Positions 16,960 through 25,521 of a stretch of DNA of 64,000 bases are shown piece by piece (the first letter of the stretch is position 1; the number at the start of each line of letters is the position of its first letter). The notes below the pieces were generated by a model. That model was not told the origin of the DNA, did no database searches, and worked only from the letters and a program-made list of their open reading frames with translations. The translations under genes were made by a program, and so were the position numbers. The DNA is taken from contig CAILMF010000074.1 of the NCBI GenBank assembly GCA_903835235.1, positions 225,052 through 289,051 on the forward strand, in the 5' to 3' direction. The stretch comes from an uncultured Rhodospirillales bacterium. GTDB lineage: Bacteria; Pseudomonadota; Alphaproteobacteria; Acetobacterales; Acetobacteraceae.

Positions 16960-17993
16960 GCCCCGGGTCTGATGGTCGGAGCGCCGACAGGCGCGGAGAG
17001 CTGAATCAGCCCCGCGAAGCGCTGCTCGCCATTGATGACTACCGTCTGGCCTTCGACAGCTTCGATGGCACGGCGCAGGTGCTGGATGGCGTTTCGCTGC
17101 GGCTGGCGGCCGGGGAGACGCTGGGCATTGTCGGTGAGACCGGCTGCGGCAAATCCGTGCTGGCGCGCAGCCTGCTGCGGCTGAACCCGGCGCCGCCGGC
17201 GCGCGTCGTCTCCGGCAGTATTCGCTTCGAAGGGACCGATATCCTCACGCTCAGTGAGCGCGAAATGCGGCGGTTGCGTGGGCGGCGCATCGCCATGGTG
17301 TTCCAGGACCCCGTCAGCTACCTGAACCCGCTGCTGGCCATCGGCACCCAGATGGAGGACGCGCTGCGCGGCCAGCACCAGGCCGCCGGCGAGCCGCAGC
17401 CCTCGCGGGCCGAGGCGCGGGCGCGGGCGGCGGCGCTGCTGGCCAGCGTGGGCCTGGCGGAGCCGGCGCGGCTGCTGGACAGCCATCCGCACCAGCTCAG
17501 CGGCGGTATGCGGCAACGCGTGCTGATCGCCATGGCGCTGGCTGGCAACCCCGCACTGCTGGTGGCGGACGAGCCGACCACGGCGCTGGACGTGACAGTG
17601 CAGGCCCAGGTGCTGGCGCTGATCGCCGGCCTGGTGCGCGACCGCTGGCTGGCGCTGCTGCTGATCAGCCATGACCTGGGCGTGATTGCCGCCAGCTGCG
17701 CGCGAGTGGCGGTGATGTATGCCGGCACCATCGTGGAGGAAGCGGCGACGGCGACGCTGCTGCGCGAGCCGCGCCACCCCTACGCGCAGGGGCTGCTGGC
17801 GGCGGTGCCGGATCTGGACCGGCCGGAGCACAGGCCGCGCGGCATTGCCGGCAGCATTCCCAACCTGCTGCGACCGCCCACGGGCTGCCGGTTTCATCCG
17901 CGGTGCGAGCGCGCGACCGAGCGCTGCCGCGTCGAGAAGCCGCTGCTGCGCGAAGTGGGGCCGGCGCACAACGTGGCGTGCCATCACGCATGA
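16956..17993 (+). CDS. ABC transporter ATPase (DppD type)
   Basis: A 345-aa ATPase with Walker A GETGCGKS, signature LSGGMRQRV, Walker B LLVADEPTTALD and the C-terminal oligopeptide-transporter domain with its cysteine motif (GCRFHPRCERATERC). The ATG overlaps the permease stop. The first 23-25 residues (SPGSDGRSADRRGELNQ...) are unlike the family and are encoded by a copy of the dispersed repeat at 16967-17019; the conserved part starts at LLAIDDYRLAFDS. Confidence 0.92.
   Translation: MSPGSDGRSADRRGELNQPREALLAIDDYRLAFDSFDGTAQVLDGVSLRLAAGETLGIVGETGCGKSVLARSLLRLNPAPPARVVSGSIRFEGTDILTLSEREMRRLRGRRIAMVFQDPVSYLNPLLAIGTQMEDALRGQHQAAGEPQPSRAEARARAAALLASVGLAEPARLLDSHPHQLSGGMRQRVLIAMALAGNPALLVADEPTTALDVTVQAQVLALIAGLVRDRWLALLLISHDLGVIAASCARVAVMYAGTIVEEAATATLLREPRHPYAQGLLAAVPDLDRPEHRPRGIAGSIPNLLRPPTGCRFHPRCERATERCRVEKPLLREVGPAHNVACHHA
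16967..17019. repeat. dispersed repeat, copy inside the 5' end of the DppD-type gene
   Basis: Begins GTCTGATGGTCG and ends CTGAATCAGCCCCGCGAA, the same block order and spacing as the intergenic copy at 21427-21476 (GTCTGATCGTCG ... GTGAATCAGCCGCTCGAA). It lies exactly where the family's conserved N-terminus would be expected to start. Confidence 0.4.
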
Positions 17994-18937
17994 CCGCGCT
18001 GCTGCGTGCCTCCGGCCTGGCAAAAACCTACGCCCTGCCGCGCACCGCGTTTCAGCCGGCGCGGCAGTTGCAGGCGGTGGCGGGCGTGGACCTGCTGCTT
18101 GAAGCCGGTGGCACGCTGGGCCTGGTGGGGGAGAGCGGCTGCGGCAAGTCCACCCTGGCGCGGCTGCTGCTGCGGCTGACGCCGGCCAGCGCCGGGCGCA
18201 TCGTCTTCGCCGGGCAGGACATCACCGCCATGCCGGAGGCGACGCTGCGGCCACTGCGGCGCCGGCTGCAACTGGTGCACCAGAACCCCGGCGCGGCGCT
18301 GGACCCGCGACTGACCGTGGCGCAGGCGGTGTCGGAGCCGCTGGTGATCCAGCGCCTGGCGAGGGGCGCTGACCTGCGCGACCGTGTCGCCGCGCTGCTG
18401 GCCGAGGTGGGGCTGGGCGCCGAGTTCCTCGGCCGCTTCCCGCATGAACTCAGCGGCGGGCAGAAGCAGCGGGTCTGCATCGCCCGCGCCCTGGCGCCGG
18501 AGCCGAGCCTGCTGGTGCTGGATGAGCCGACCAGCGCGCTGGATGTGAGCGTGCAGGCGCAGATGCTGGACATGCTGGCGGAGCTGCGCGAGCGGCGCGG
18601 GCTGGCCTATCTGTTCATCAGCCACAACCTGGCGGTGGTGCGGCAGGTCTGTGCCGAGGTGGCGGTGATGTATCTCGGCCGCATCGTGGAGCAGGGCAGC
18701 GCCGAGCAGGTTTTTGGCGCGCCGCGGCACCCCTATACGCGGGCGCTGCTAGCTTCCGTGCCGCGCCTGGGTGGCGCCCCGCCGGCCACGGCACCGGGCG
18801 AGCCACCCAACCCCGCCGCGCCGCCGCCCGGTTGTCCCTTCCATCCGCGCTGCACTATGGCGCAACCGGCCTGCCGCGAAGGCGTGCCGCCGGCCCTGGT
18901 CAACGGCCTGGCCTGCCCGGTTTCAGGCGCCGGGTGA
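17990..18937 (+). CDS. ABC transporter ATPase (DppF type)
   Basis: A 315-aa ATPase, partner of the DppD-type protein, with Walker A GESGCGKST, signature LSGGQKQRVCIARAL, Walker B LLVLDEPTSALD and C-terminal GCPFHPRCTMAQPAC. The ATG overlaps the previous stop by four bases. It ends the long plus-strand run that starts at 7811. Its last 15 bases overlap the 3' end of the convergent tungstate-binding gene. Confidence 0.93.
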   Translation: MTALLRASGLAKTYALPRTAFQPARQLQAVAGVDLLLEAGGTLGLVGESGCGKSTLARLLLRLTPASAGRIVFAGQDITAMPEATLRPLRRRLQLVHQNPGAALDPRLTVAQAVSEPLVIQRLARGADLRDRVAALLAEVGLGAEFLGRFPHELSGGQKQRVCIARALAPEPSLLVLDEPTSALDVSVQAQMLDMLAELRERRGLAYLFISHNLAVVRQVCAEVAVMYLGRIVEQGSAEQVFGAPRHPYTRALLASVPRLGGAPPATAPGEPPNPAAPPPGCPFHPRCTMAQPACREGVPPALVNGLACPVSGAG

Positions 18938-19738
18938 GCGGGCGTTCGGGAAGAACAGCTGCTCGCCATTGATCTTGTAGCCGGCGATGCTGGCCTGGCC
19001 TTCCGGAGAGACCAGCCAGTCGACGAAGCGCTGGCCCTCCGCCGCCTTCACGCTGGGGTGGCGCGCCGGGTTCACCAGCATGACGCCGTACTGGTTGAAC
19101 AGGCGGACATCGCCCTCCACCAGCACCCGCAGGTCCTGCCGGTTGCGGAAGGCCAGCCAGGTGCCGCGGTCGGCCAGCACATAGCCGCCCTGGGCGGCCG
19201 CGGTGTTCAGCGCCGGGCCCATGCCCTGGCCGATCTCGCGGTACCAGCGGCCACGGCCTTGCGCCACCGGGTCCAGCCCGGCCAGCTGCCACAGCCGCAA
19301 CTCGGCGGCATGGGTGCCGCTACGGTCGCCGCGGCTTACGAAGGGGGCGCCGACGCTGCCGATGGCGCGGAGCGCCGCGGCAATGTCGCGCGTGCCGGCA
19401 ATGCGGGCGGGGTCCGCGGCAGGGCCGACCAGGACGAAGTCGTTGTACATCACCGCGTGGCGCGGGCCGCCGGAGGCTTCGGCGACGAACCTCTCCTCGG
19501 CCTCGCGGTCGTGCACGAAGACCACGTCGGCGTCGCCGCGGCGGCCGATATCCAGCGCCTGGCCGGTGCCCACGGCGACCACGCGCACGGTGATGCCGGT
19601 GGCCCGGGTGAAGGCCGGCAGCAGGTGGCCGAACAGGCCGGATTGGTCGGTGGAGGTGGTGCTGGCGACCGTGATGAAGCGGTCCTGCGCCATGGCCGGC
19701 ATGGCCAGTACCAGGCAGAATAGTATCCGTCGCAGCAT
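18923..19738 (-). CDS. tupA: tungstate (TupA-type) ABC substrate-binding protein
   Basis: A 271-aa binding protein with a signal peptide (RRILFCLVLAMPAMAQ). TupA-type motifs are TTSTDQSGLF near the start, YNDFVLVGP and SRGDRSGTH, which supply the oxyanion ligands in this family. Tungstate (or molybdate) is the expected ligand. The permease and ATPase partners (tupBC) are not adjacent, which is unusual. A molybdopterin hydroxylase is encoded 18 kb away at 36.5-40.2 kb. ATG at 19736-19738. Divergent from the gamma-glutamyltransferase gene; convergent and overlapping with the DppF-type gene. Confidence 0.85.
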   Translation of the reverse strand: MLRRILFCLVLAMPAMAQDRFITVASTTSTDQSGLFGHLLPAFTRATGITVRVVAVGTGQALDIGRRGDADVVFVHDREAEERFVAEASGGPRHAVMYNDFVLVGPAADPARIAGTRDIAAALRAIGSVGAPFVSRGDRSGTHAAELRLWQLAGLDPVAQGRGRWYREIGQGMGPALNTAAAQGGYVLADRGTWLAFRNRQDLRVLVEGDVRLFNQYGVMLVNPARHPSVKAAEGQRFVDWLVSPEGQASIAGYKINGEQLFFPNARSPGA

Positions 19739-19793
19739 GCTTCCCTCCCGCGCGTTGGTGCCGCAATCTAGCCCGATGTAGGAGGAAACCGCC

Positions 19794-21425
19794 ATGCCGC
19801 AACCGCCGCGCCGACTGCCCGAAGCCCGCGCCATGGTGGTGGCACCGCAGCCGGAGGCCGCCGAGGCCGGCGCCGCCATGCTGGCCGCCGGCGGCAATGC
19901 GCTGGACGCGGCGCTGGCGGCGGCGCTGACCCAGGGCTTGGTGGACCCGATGATGTGCGGCATCGGCGGCATTGCCACGATGCAGGTCTACGACCCCGCG
20001 AGTGGCACGCACCTGGTGATCAACGGGCTGGGCACCTGCCCGGGCGCGGCGACGCCTGACATGTGGGCGCGCGACTTCCTGGGGGAATGCAGCGACGGCT
20101 TCGGCTTCCGGGTGAAGGGCTACGCCAATGAACTCGGCCCGCTGGCGGTGACGGTGCCTGGCGCGGTGAAGGTGTTTGCCGAGGCGCATGCCCGGCTGGG
20201 CCGCAAGCCCTGGGCGGCGCTGTTCGGCCCGGCCATCGGCTTTGCCGAGGAGGGCTGGATCATCCGGCCGCATGTCCACACCATGTTCACGATGAACGAG
20301 GCGCCGTATGGCCGGCTCAGCTACGCCGACAAGCTGGCGTACACGGAGGACGGCAAGCGGCTGTACCTGCGCCCCGATGGCAGCCTGAAGCGGCTGGGCG
20401 ATGCGGTGCGCAACCCGGATTTGGCGGCCACGCTGCGGGTGCTGGCGCGGGATGGCGCCGCGGCCTTCTATGAAGGCGAGATCGCCCGGCGGATCGTGGC
20501 GGAGATGCAGGCGCGCGGCGGGCTGGTGAGCCTGGCGGACCTGGCGGGCTTCCGCGCCGCGATCAGCGCGCCGATCAAGGTGGGCTATCGCGGCTATGAC
20601 GTGGCGGTGGCGGAACCGCCGGCCGGCGGCGTTGTCGTGGCGGAGATGCTGCGGATATTGGAGCGCTTCGACCTCCAGGCGCTGGGCCACAACTCGGCCG
20701 ACTATATCCGCGTGGTGGCGGAAGCCATGAAGATCGCCGGCGCGGACAAGGAAGCGCATATCGGCGACCCCGTGTTCAACCCGGCGCCGATCGACATGCT
20801 GCTGGGCGATGCCTATGCCGATGCCTGCGCCGCGCGCATCCGCGCCGGGGAACGCGCCAGCCTGGTGCGGGTGACGGCGGAGGCGAAGGACACCACCCAT
20901 GTCGCCGCCGTGGATGCCGCCGGCATGGTGGTGAGCATGACGCATACGCTGGCCACGCCCTCCGGCCTGATCCCCGCCGGCACCGGCTTCATGCTGAATG
21001 GCGCGATGAACTGGATGGACCCGCGGCCGGGCATGGCGGGCAGCATTGCGCCGGGCAAGCGGCGGTATTCCTCCATGGCACCGACCATTGTGTTCGACCA
21101 GGGCCGGCCGGTGGTGACGCTGGGCGCGCCGGGCGGCGCTTGGATAACGGTGGCGGTCATGCAGGTGCTGCTGAACCTGCTGGACTGGGGCATGGGCATG
21201 CAGGAAGCGGTCAGCGCGCCGCGCTTTTCCGCCACCTCGGATGTCATCGACATCAGCAACCGCATTCCCCGCGCGACGCAGAAGGCGCTGGAGGCGGGGG
21301 GCTACCAGGTGCGGCGCAGCTATCAGAGCTACGCCTTCGCCGGGGTGCACGGGATTGCGCTGTGGGATGGCCGGCTGGAAGGCGGCGCCGACCCGCAGCG
21401 CGACGGCATGTCGATGGGGATCTAG
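19794..21425 (+). CDS. ggt: gamma-glutamyltransferase family protein
   Basis: A 543-aa Ntn-hydrolase. N-terminal MVVAPQPEAAEAGAAML and CGIGGIATMQVYD match the large subunit; DTTHVAAVDAAG carries the self-cleavage site and nucleophile (first Thr of TTH, residue 367), so processing into two subunits is expected. The small-subunit motif around SGLIPAGTGFMLNGAMNW is present. No signal peptide is visible, unlike classical periplasmic GGT, so a cytosolic enzyme acting on gamma-glutamyl or other acyl-amide compounds is likely. ATG at 19794 follows AGGAGG. Its neighbours (5-oxoprolinase-like enzyme, peptide importer) fit gamma-glutamyl compound turnover. Confidence 0.88.
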   Translation: MPQPPRRLPEARAMVVAPQPEAAEAGAAMLAAGGNALDAALAAALTQGLVDPMMCGIGGIATMQVYDPASGTHLVINGLGTCPGAATPDMWARDFLGECSDGFGFRVKGYANELGPLAVTVPGAVKVFAEAHARLGRKPWAALFGPAIGFAEEGWIIRPHVHTMFTMNEAPYGRLSYADKLAYTEDGKRLYLRPDGSLKRLGDAVRNPDLAATLRVLARDGAAAFYEGEIARRIVAEMQARGGLVSLADLAGFRAAISAPIKVGYRGYDVAVAEPPAGGVVVAEMLRILERFDLQALGHNSADYIRVVAEAMKIAGADKEAHIGDPVFNPAPIDMLLGDAYADACAARIRAGERASLVRVTAEAKDTTHVAAVDAAGMVVSMTHTLATPSGLIPAGTGFMLNGAMNWMDPRPGMAGSIAPGKRRYSSMAPTIVFDQGRPVVTLGAPGGAWITVAVMQVLLNLLDWGMGMQEAVSAPRFSATSDVIDISNRIPRATQKALEAGGYQVRRSYQSYAFAGVHGIALWDGRLEGGADPQRDGMSMGI

Positions 21426-21426
21426 C

Positions 21427-21476
21427 GTCTGATCGTCGCCGGTGGAATCACCGGCGGCGTGAATCAGCCGCTCGAA
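21427..21476. repeat. dispersed intergenic repeat, copy 2 (with hairpin)
   Basis: Directly follows the gamma-glutamyltransferase stop codon. It contains GTCTGATC, a hairpin with a 7-bp stem (GCCGGTG 21438-21444 / CACCGGC 21449-21455) and GTGAATCAGCCGCTCGAA (21459-21476), which matches 976-993 with one mismatch. The hairpin may help end transcription between the convergent genes, although no U tract follows. Confidence 0.5.
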
Positions 21477-21523
21477 CAACAGCGTGGAGTGAGACAGGCG
21501 CTGCCATCTGCGCCTGGCTGACT

Positions 21524-22285
21524 CTAGCCCGCGCTTTCCGGCAGAAACCCGGTGCGGATCATGTGCGCCCAGATCGGCGAGCCGAGTGCCTCGGCGCGGT
21601 CGGCGGCGGCGTTCCAGTCGTAGCGGATGGCGAGCAGCTCGGCCTCCGGCGGGGCGTCCGGCGCCAGGTGCAGCACGGCGTAGCGGGCGTGCGGGGCGCG
21701 GCTTTCGCTGCGGGTGATGTCCTCGCCCTTGCCGACGCGGAAGCCGGGCAGGCCGAGGCTGCCGGGGTTGATGACGAGGGGGCCGTCGGGCACCAGCATC
21801 ACCTCATACCTATGGCTGTGGCCGCACAGCACCACGCGCGCGGCCATGCCGTCCTCGCCCAGCCGTGCCCGGATATCGGCCAGCGGGCTGGGTACGAAGA
21901 TGCCGCCGCGGGGTTCCTCCAGCAGGTTCTGCACGTCGCTGTCGGGGCTGCCGTGGCAGGCCAGGATGCCGCCGGCCAGGTGCAGCCGGCGCGGCAGGTC
22001 GCGCAGCCAGGCGCGCTGGTCCGGCGTGGTGGCGTTGAAGGCGATGGCGTCCTGGCCGCGCTGCTTTTCCGCCGGCGCCTCGCCGACATGGCGGTCGTGG
22101 TTGCCGCGGATGCAGGGAATGCCGCGCTGCTGCAGCAGGGCGATGGTCTCGGCCGGCCAGCCCATGCCGGAGGCGATGTCGCCGAGGCAGATGATCTCCT
22201 CGATGCCGCGGCGGGCGATATCCGCCAGGGCGGCTTCCAGGGCGGCCAGGTTGCCGTGGAGATCGGTGATGACAGCCAGACGCAT
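21524..22285 (-). CDS. metallophosphoesterase (YfcE/MJ0936-like)
   Basis: A 253-aa calcineurin-like phosphoesterase with every metal motif: DLHGN, GDIASG, GNHDRH, CHGSPDSD and GHSHRYE. The family hydrolyses phosphodiesters or phosphomonoesters; the substrate is unknown. ATG at 22283-22285 is 8 bases from AGGAGG; a TTG two codons earlier is too close to that site. It is divergent from the benzoate operon. Confidence 0.88.
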   Translation of the reverse strand: MRLAVITDLHGNLAALEAALADIARRGIEEIICLGDIASGMGWPAETIALLQQRGIPCIRGNHDRHVGEAPAEKQRGQDAIAFNATTPDQRAWLRDLPRRLHLAGGILACHGSPDSDVQNLLEEPRGGIFVPSPLADIRARLGEDGMAARVVLCGHSHRYEVMLVPDGPLVINPGSLGLPGFRVGKGEDITRSESRAPHARYAVLHLAPDAPPEAELLAIRYDWNAAADRAEALGSPIWAHMIRTGFLPESAG

Positions 22286-22403
22286 CGGCAAGCCTCCTGT
22301 TTCCGGCAGTGTAGCCGAAGGCCGGGGGGTTGGGCTTTAGGCAGGATAATGCGCTTATCTGGGCCAATTTGCGTGCGGAGCCGTTGCGGCGGCGGCTGGA
22401 AAG

Positions 22404-22417
22404 TGCAAGAAAATGCG
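22404..22417. promoter_or_regulatory. putative BoxR operator upstream of the benzoate operon
   Basis: TGCA-AGAAAA-TGCG, one base from the TGCA-N6-TGCA operator described for BoxR of Azoarcus/Thauera. It lies 97 bases before the livK-type start codon in the only sizeable spacer (22286-22513). Read in reverse it is CGCA-N6-TGCA, the same form as the site before boxC. A coding region for boxR at 41-42 kb supports the call. Confidence 0.6.
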
Positions 22418-22513
22418 CAGAATATGGGCGACGCGGCAGGCGAAATCCCGCCGCGGCTTCCGCTACAATGGGTCAAGGCCGGCAAACGGCCGCTCACATG
22501 GGAGGAATGAATC

Positions 22514-23704
22514 GTGTCGCATCAGGTGATACCTGCGCTGTCGCGCCGTGCCCTGCTGGGGGCCGCCGCGCTGGCGCCGCTCAGCGCCCCGGCCCTGGCC
22601 CAGGGGGCTGCCCTGAAGCTGGGACTGATGCTGCCCTATTCCGGCACCTTCGCCGCGCTGGGGGAAAACATCACCGCGGCGATCGAGATGTACCTGGCGG
22701 AGAAGGGCGGCCGGCTGGGCGGGCGCGCGGTGCAGCTGGTGAAGCTGGATGACGAAAGCGACCCGTCCAAGGCGGTGCAGAACGTCAACCGGCTGCTGGG
22801 GCGGGACGGCGCGCAGGCGATGATCGGCACGGTGCATTCCGGCGTGGTGCTGGCCATGGTGCAGGCCAGCCGCGAGAAGGGCGTGCCGCTGATCATTCCC
22901 AATGCCGGCAACGCCAACGCCACCGGGGAGCTTTGCGCCCCCAGCATCTTCCGCACCAGCTTCACCAACTGGCAGCCGGCCTTCGGCATGGGCAAGGCGC
23001 TGGCGGCGCAGGGCGTGAAGCGGGCGGCCTGGATCAGCTGGGACTACGCCGCGGGCAGGGAGGCCGGGCAGGGCTTCGAGCAGGGCCTGAAGTCCGGCGG
23101 CGCCGAACTGGTAAAGAGCCTGTGGCTGCCCTTTCCGGAGGCGAATTTCCAGCCGCTGCTGGCGCAGGTGCCGGGGCTTGGCGTGCAGGCGGTGGGCAGC
23201 TTCTTTGCCGGGGGCGGCGCGGTGCAATTCGTCAAGGACTATGCCGCGGCGGGGCTGAAGAACAGCGTGCCGCTCTGCGGCTCGGGCTTCCTCACCGAGG
23301 GTACGCTGGCGGCGCAGGGCGCGGCGGCCGAGGGCGTGCGCACCGCGCTGCATTACGGCGACGGGCTGGACAACGCGAAGAACCACGCCTTCCGCGCCGC
23401 CTTCAAGGCGCGCACCGGGCGGGAGGCGGATGTCTATGCCGTGCAGGGCTACGACGCCGCGCAGCTGCTGGCGGTGGGGTTGGAAGCGACGAAGGGCGAT
23501 ATCGCCGCCGAACGCGCGCTGGTGACGGCGATGCGCGCGGCGCGGATCGACAGCCCGCGCGGCGCCTTCACCCTCTCGGCCCAGCACAACCCGGTGCAGA
23601 ACATCTACCTGCGCCAGGCGACCGAGGGCCAGAACAAGGTGATCGGCATTGCCGCGCCGGCGCTGGCGGACCCTGGCACCGGCTGCCGCATGGCCAGCAT
23701 CTGA
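22514..23704 (+). CDS. branched-chain-type ABC substrate-binding protein, probable benzoate/aromatic acid binding
   Basis: A 396-aa periplasmic LivK-fold protein with a twin-arginine-like signal (LSRRALLGAAALAPLSAPALA). Mature motifs: KLGLMLPYSGTFAALGENI, IGTVHSGVVLAM, and AVQGYDAAQLLAVGLEA in the C-terminal lobe. GTG at 22514 follows GGAGGA. It opens an operon in which the remaining Liv genes are directly followed by benzoate-CoA ligase and boxCBA, so an aromatic acid, most likely benzoate, is inferred as the ligand rather than leucine. Confidence 0.88.
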   Translation: MSHQVIPALSRRALLGAAALAPLSAPALAQGAALKLGLMLPYSGTFAALGENITAAIEMYLAEKGGRLGGRAVQLVKLDDESDPSKAVQNVNRLLGRDGAQAMIGTVHSGVVLAMVQASREKGVPLIIPNAGNANATGELCAPSIFRTSFTNWQPAFGMGKALAAQGVKRAAWISWDYAAGREAGQGFEQGLKSGGAELVKSLWLPFPEANFQPLLAQVPGLGVQAVGSFFAGGGAVQFVKDYAAAGLKNSVPLCGSGFLTEGTLAAQGAAAEGVRTALHYGDGLDNAKNHAFRAAFKARTGREADVYAVQGYDAAQLLAVGLEATKGDIAAERALVTAMRAARIDSPRGAFTLSAQHNPVQNIYLRQATEGQNKVIGIAAPALADPGTGCRMASI

Positions 23705-23705
23705 G

Positions 23706-24569
23706 GTGCTGGGCGGCTTCCTCGCCCAGCTGCTGAACGGGGTGCAGTACGGGCTGCTGCTGTTCCTCATCAGCAGCGGCCTGACCCTGGTGTTCGGCGT
23801 GATGGGCGTGATCAACCTGGCGCATGGCAGCCTGTTCATGCTGGGCGCCTATCTGGCCTTTGCCGTCACCGGCGCGGCGCTGCCGTTGTGGCTGGCGCTG
23901 CCCTTGGCGGTGGCGGGCGGCGCGGTGCTGGGCGGCGTGCTGGAACGCACGCTGTTCCGGCGCTTCCGCACGCGCGAGCATCTGGACCAGGTGTTGTTGA
24001 CCTTCGCGCTGATCCTGCTGTTCGAGGAAGCCCGGGCGGCGCTGTTCGGCAATGATTTCCATGGCGTGCCGGTGCCGGCGGCGCTGGATTTTTCCGTGCC
24101 GGTGTTCGGTGGCTTCGCCTATTCGGCGTATCGGGTGGCGGTGCTGCTGGGGTGCCTGGGCGTGGCCGCGCTGCTGTTCTGGGGTATCGAGCGGACGAAG
24201 CTTGGTTCCGCCGTGCGCGCGGCCGCTGAGAAACCGGAAATGCTGCAACTGCTGGGGCTGGATGCGCAGCGGCTGCATACGCTGGTGTTCGCCGCCGGCA
24301 CCGCGCTGGCGATGCTGGCCGGCGCGCTGGCGGCGCCGCTTTATTCCGTGTTTCCCGGAATGGGGGATGGCTTTCTCATCATCAGCTTCGTGGTGGTGGT
24401 GGTGGGCGGCGTGGGGTCCATCGCCGGGGCGTTCTGGGCGGCGATGCTGATCGGGTTGGTGGATACACTCGGAAAGGCCTACCTGCCGGGGGTGGCGGGG
24501 CTGGCGGTCTATGCGCTGATGGCGGGGGTGCTGCTGTGGCGGCCCGCCGGCCTGTTCGGGCGGGCCTGA
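23706..24569 (+). CDS. ABC transporter permease (LivH type), benzoate operon
   Basis: A 287-aa polytopic permease. Typical LivH stretches: LLNGVQYGLLLFLISSGLTL, VINLAHGSLFMLGAY, LERTLFRRFR and VVVGGVGSIAGAFWAAMLIG. GTG at 23706-23708 follows the preceding TGA by one base. It pairs with the LivM-type permease to form the membrane channel. Confidence 0.92.
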   Translation: MLGGFLAQLLNGVQYGLLLFLISSGLTLVFGVMGVINLAHGSLFMLGAYLAFAVTGAALPLWLALPLAVAGGAVLGGVLERTLFRRFRTREHLDQVLLTFALILLFEEARAALFGNDFHGVPVPAALDFSVPVFGGFAYSAYRVAVLLGCLGVAALLFWGIERTKLGSAVRAAAEKPEMLQLLGLDAQRLHTLVFAAGTALAMLAGALAAPLYSVFPGMGDGFLIISFVVVVVGGVGSIAGAFWAAMLIGLVDTLGKAYLPGVAGLAVYALMAGVLLWRPAGLFGRA

Positions 24570-24570
24570 G

Positions 24571-25521
24571 ATGGTGATCGCCTCGCGCCGCGGGCATCTG
24601 TTGCTGGGTGGTGCCGCGCTGGTGGTGGCGCTGCTGCCGCTGGTGGCCGGCGCCTATGTGCTGCAACTGGTCTCCACCGCGCTGGTCATGGCGCTGTTTG
24701 CGCTCAGCCTGCAATTGCTGGTGGGCGGCACCGGGCTGGTCAGCCTGGGGCAGGCCGGGTTCTTCGGCCTGGGCGCCTATGCCGTGTACTTCGTGCAGGG
24801 CAAGGGGGCGGCGGCTTCGCTGCTGCTGACGCTGCCGGTGGCGGCGCTGCTGGCCGGCCTGGCGGCGCTGGCGGTGGGGGCGCTGGCGCTGCGGACGCGC
24901 GGCTTCTTCTTCCTGATGACGACGCTGGCCTTCGGGCAGATGCTGTACTTCCTGATCCACGACGCGCCCTGGGCCGGCGGTGCCGACGGCATCTTCGTGC
25001 AGCGGCCGAACTTCGGGCTGTTTGGCTTGGACTACGTGCCGGCGCGGCGCGACCGTCCGGCGGTGCTGCTGTGGACCAACCTGGCGCTGCTGTGCGCCGC
25101 TTATGCCGGCCTGGTGGTGGTGATGCGCAGCCTGTTCGGGCGCATGCTGCAGGGCATCAAGGAGAATGACCATCGGATGCAGGCGCTGGGGCACAATACC
25201 TATGCGGTCAAGCTGGTGGCCTTTGTGCTGGCCGGCGCCCTGGCCGGCGTGGCCGGGCATCAATGGGCCATGACGGAGGCCTTCGTGAACCCGGAGCTGC
25301 TGGGCTGGCATCGCAGCGCGGAGGCCTTGCTGATGGTGCTGCTGGGCGGGCTGGGCGCGCTGCACGGGCCGCTGCTGGGCGCCTTTGCCTTCATCGGGCT
25401 GAACGAGCTGGCGCAGCTGGTAACGGAACGGCAGCGCCTGGTGGAGGGGCTGGTGATCCTGGCCGCGGTGCTGCTGCTGCGGGATGGCCTGGCCGGGCTG
25501 CGCTGGAGGTCTCGCGCATGA
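24571..25521 (+). CDS. ABC transporter permease (LivM type), benzoate operon
   Basis: A 316-aa permease with LivM hallmarks: SLGQAGFFGLGAYAVYF, LRTRGFFFLMTTLAFGQM, GRMLQGIKENDHRMQALG and VLLGGLGALHGPLLGAFAF. ATG one base after the LivH-type stop. Its stop overlaps the ATPase start (ATGA). Confidence 0.92.
   Translation: MVIASRRGHLLLGGAALVVALLPLVAGAYVLQLVSTALVMALFALSLQLLVGGTGLVSLGQAGFFGLGAYAVYFVQGKGAAASLLLTLPVAALLAGLAALAVGALALRTRGFFFLMTTLAFGQMLYFLIHDAPWAGGADGIFVQRPNFGLFGLDYVPARRDRPAVLLWTNLALLCAAYAGLVVVMRSLFGRMLQGIKENDHRMQALGHNTYAVKLVAFVLAGALAGVAGHQWAMTEAFVNPELLGWHRSAEALLMVLLGGLGALHGPLLGAFAFIGLNELAQLVTERQRLVEGLVILAAVLLLRDGLAGLRWRSRA

Noticed and set aside
19320..21479. 719-codon minus-strand frame over the GGT gene
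   Set aside because: Antisense to a gene with clear catalytic motifs; no recognisable domain.
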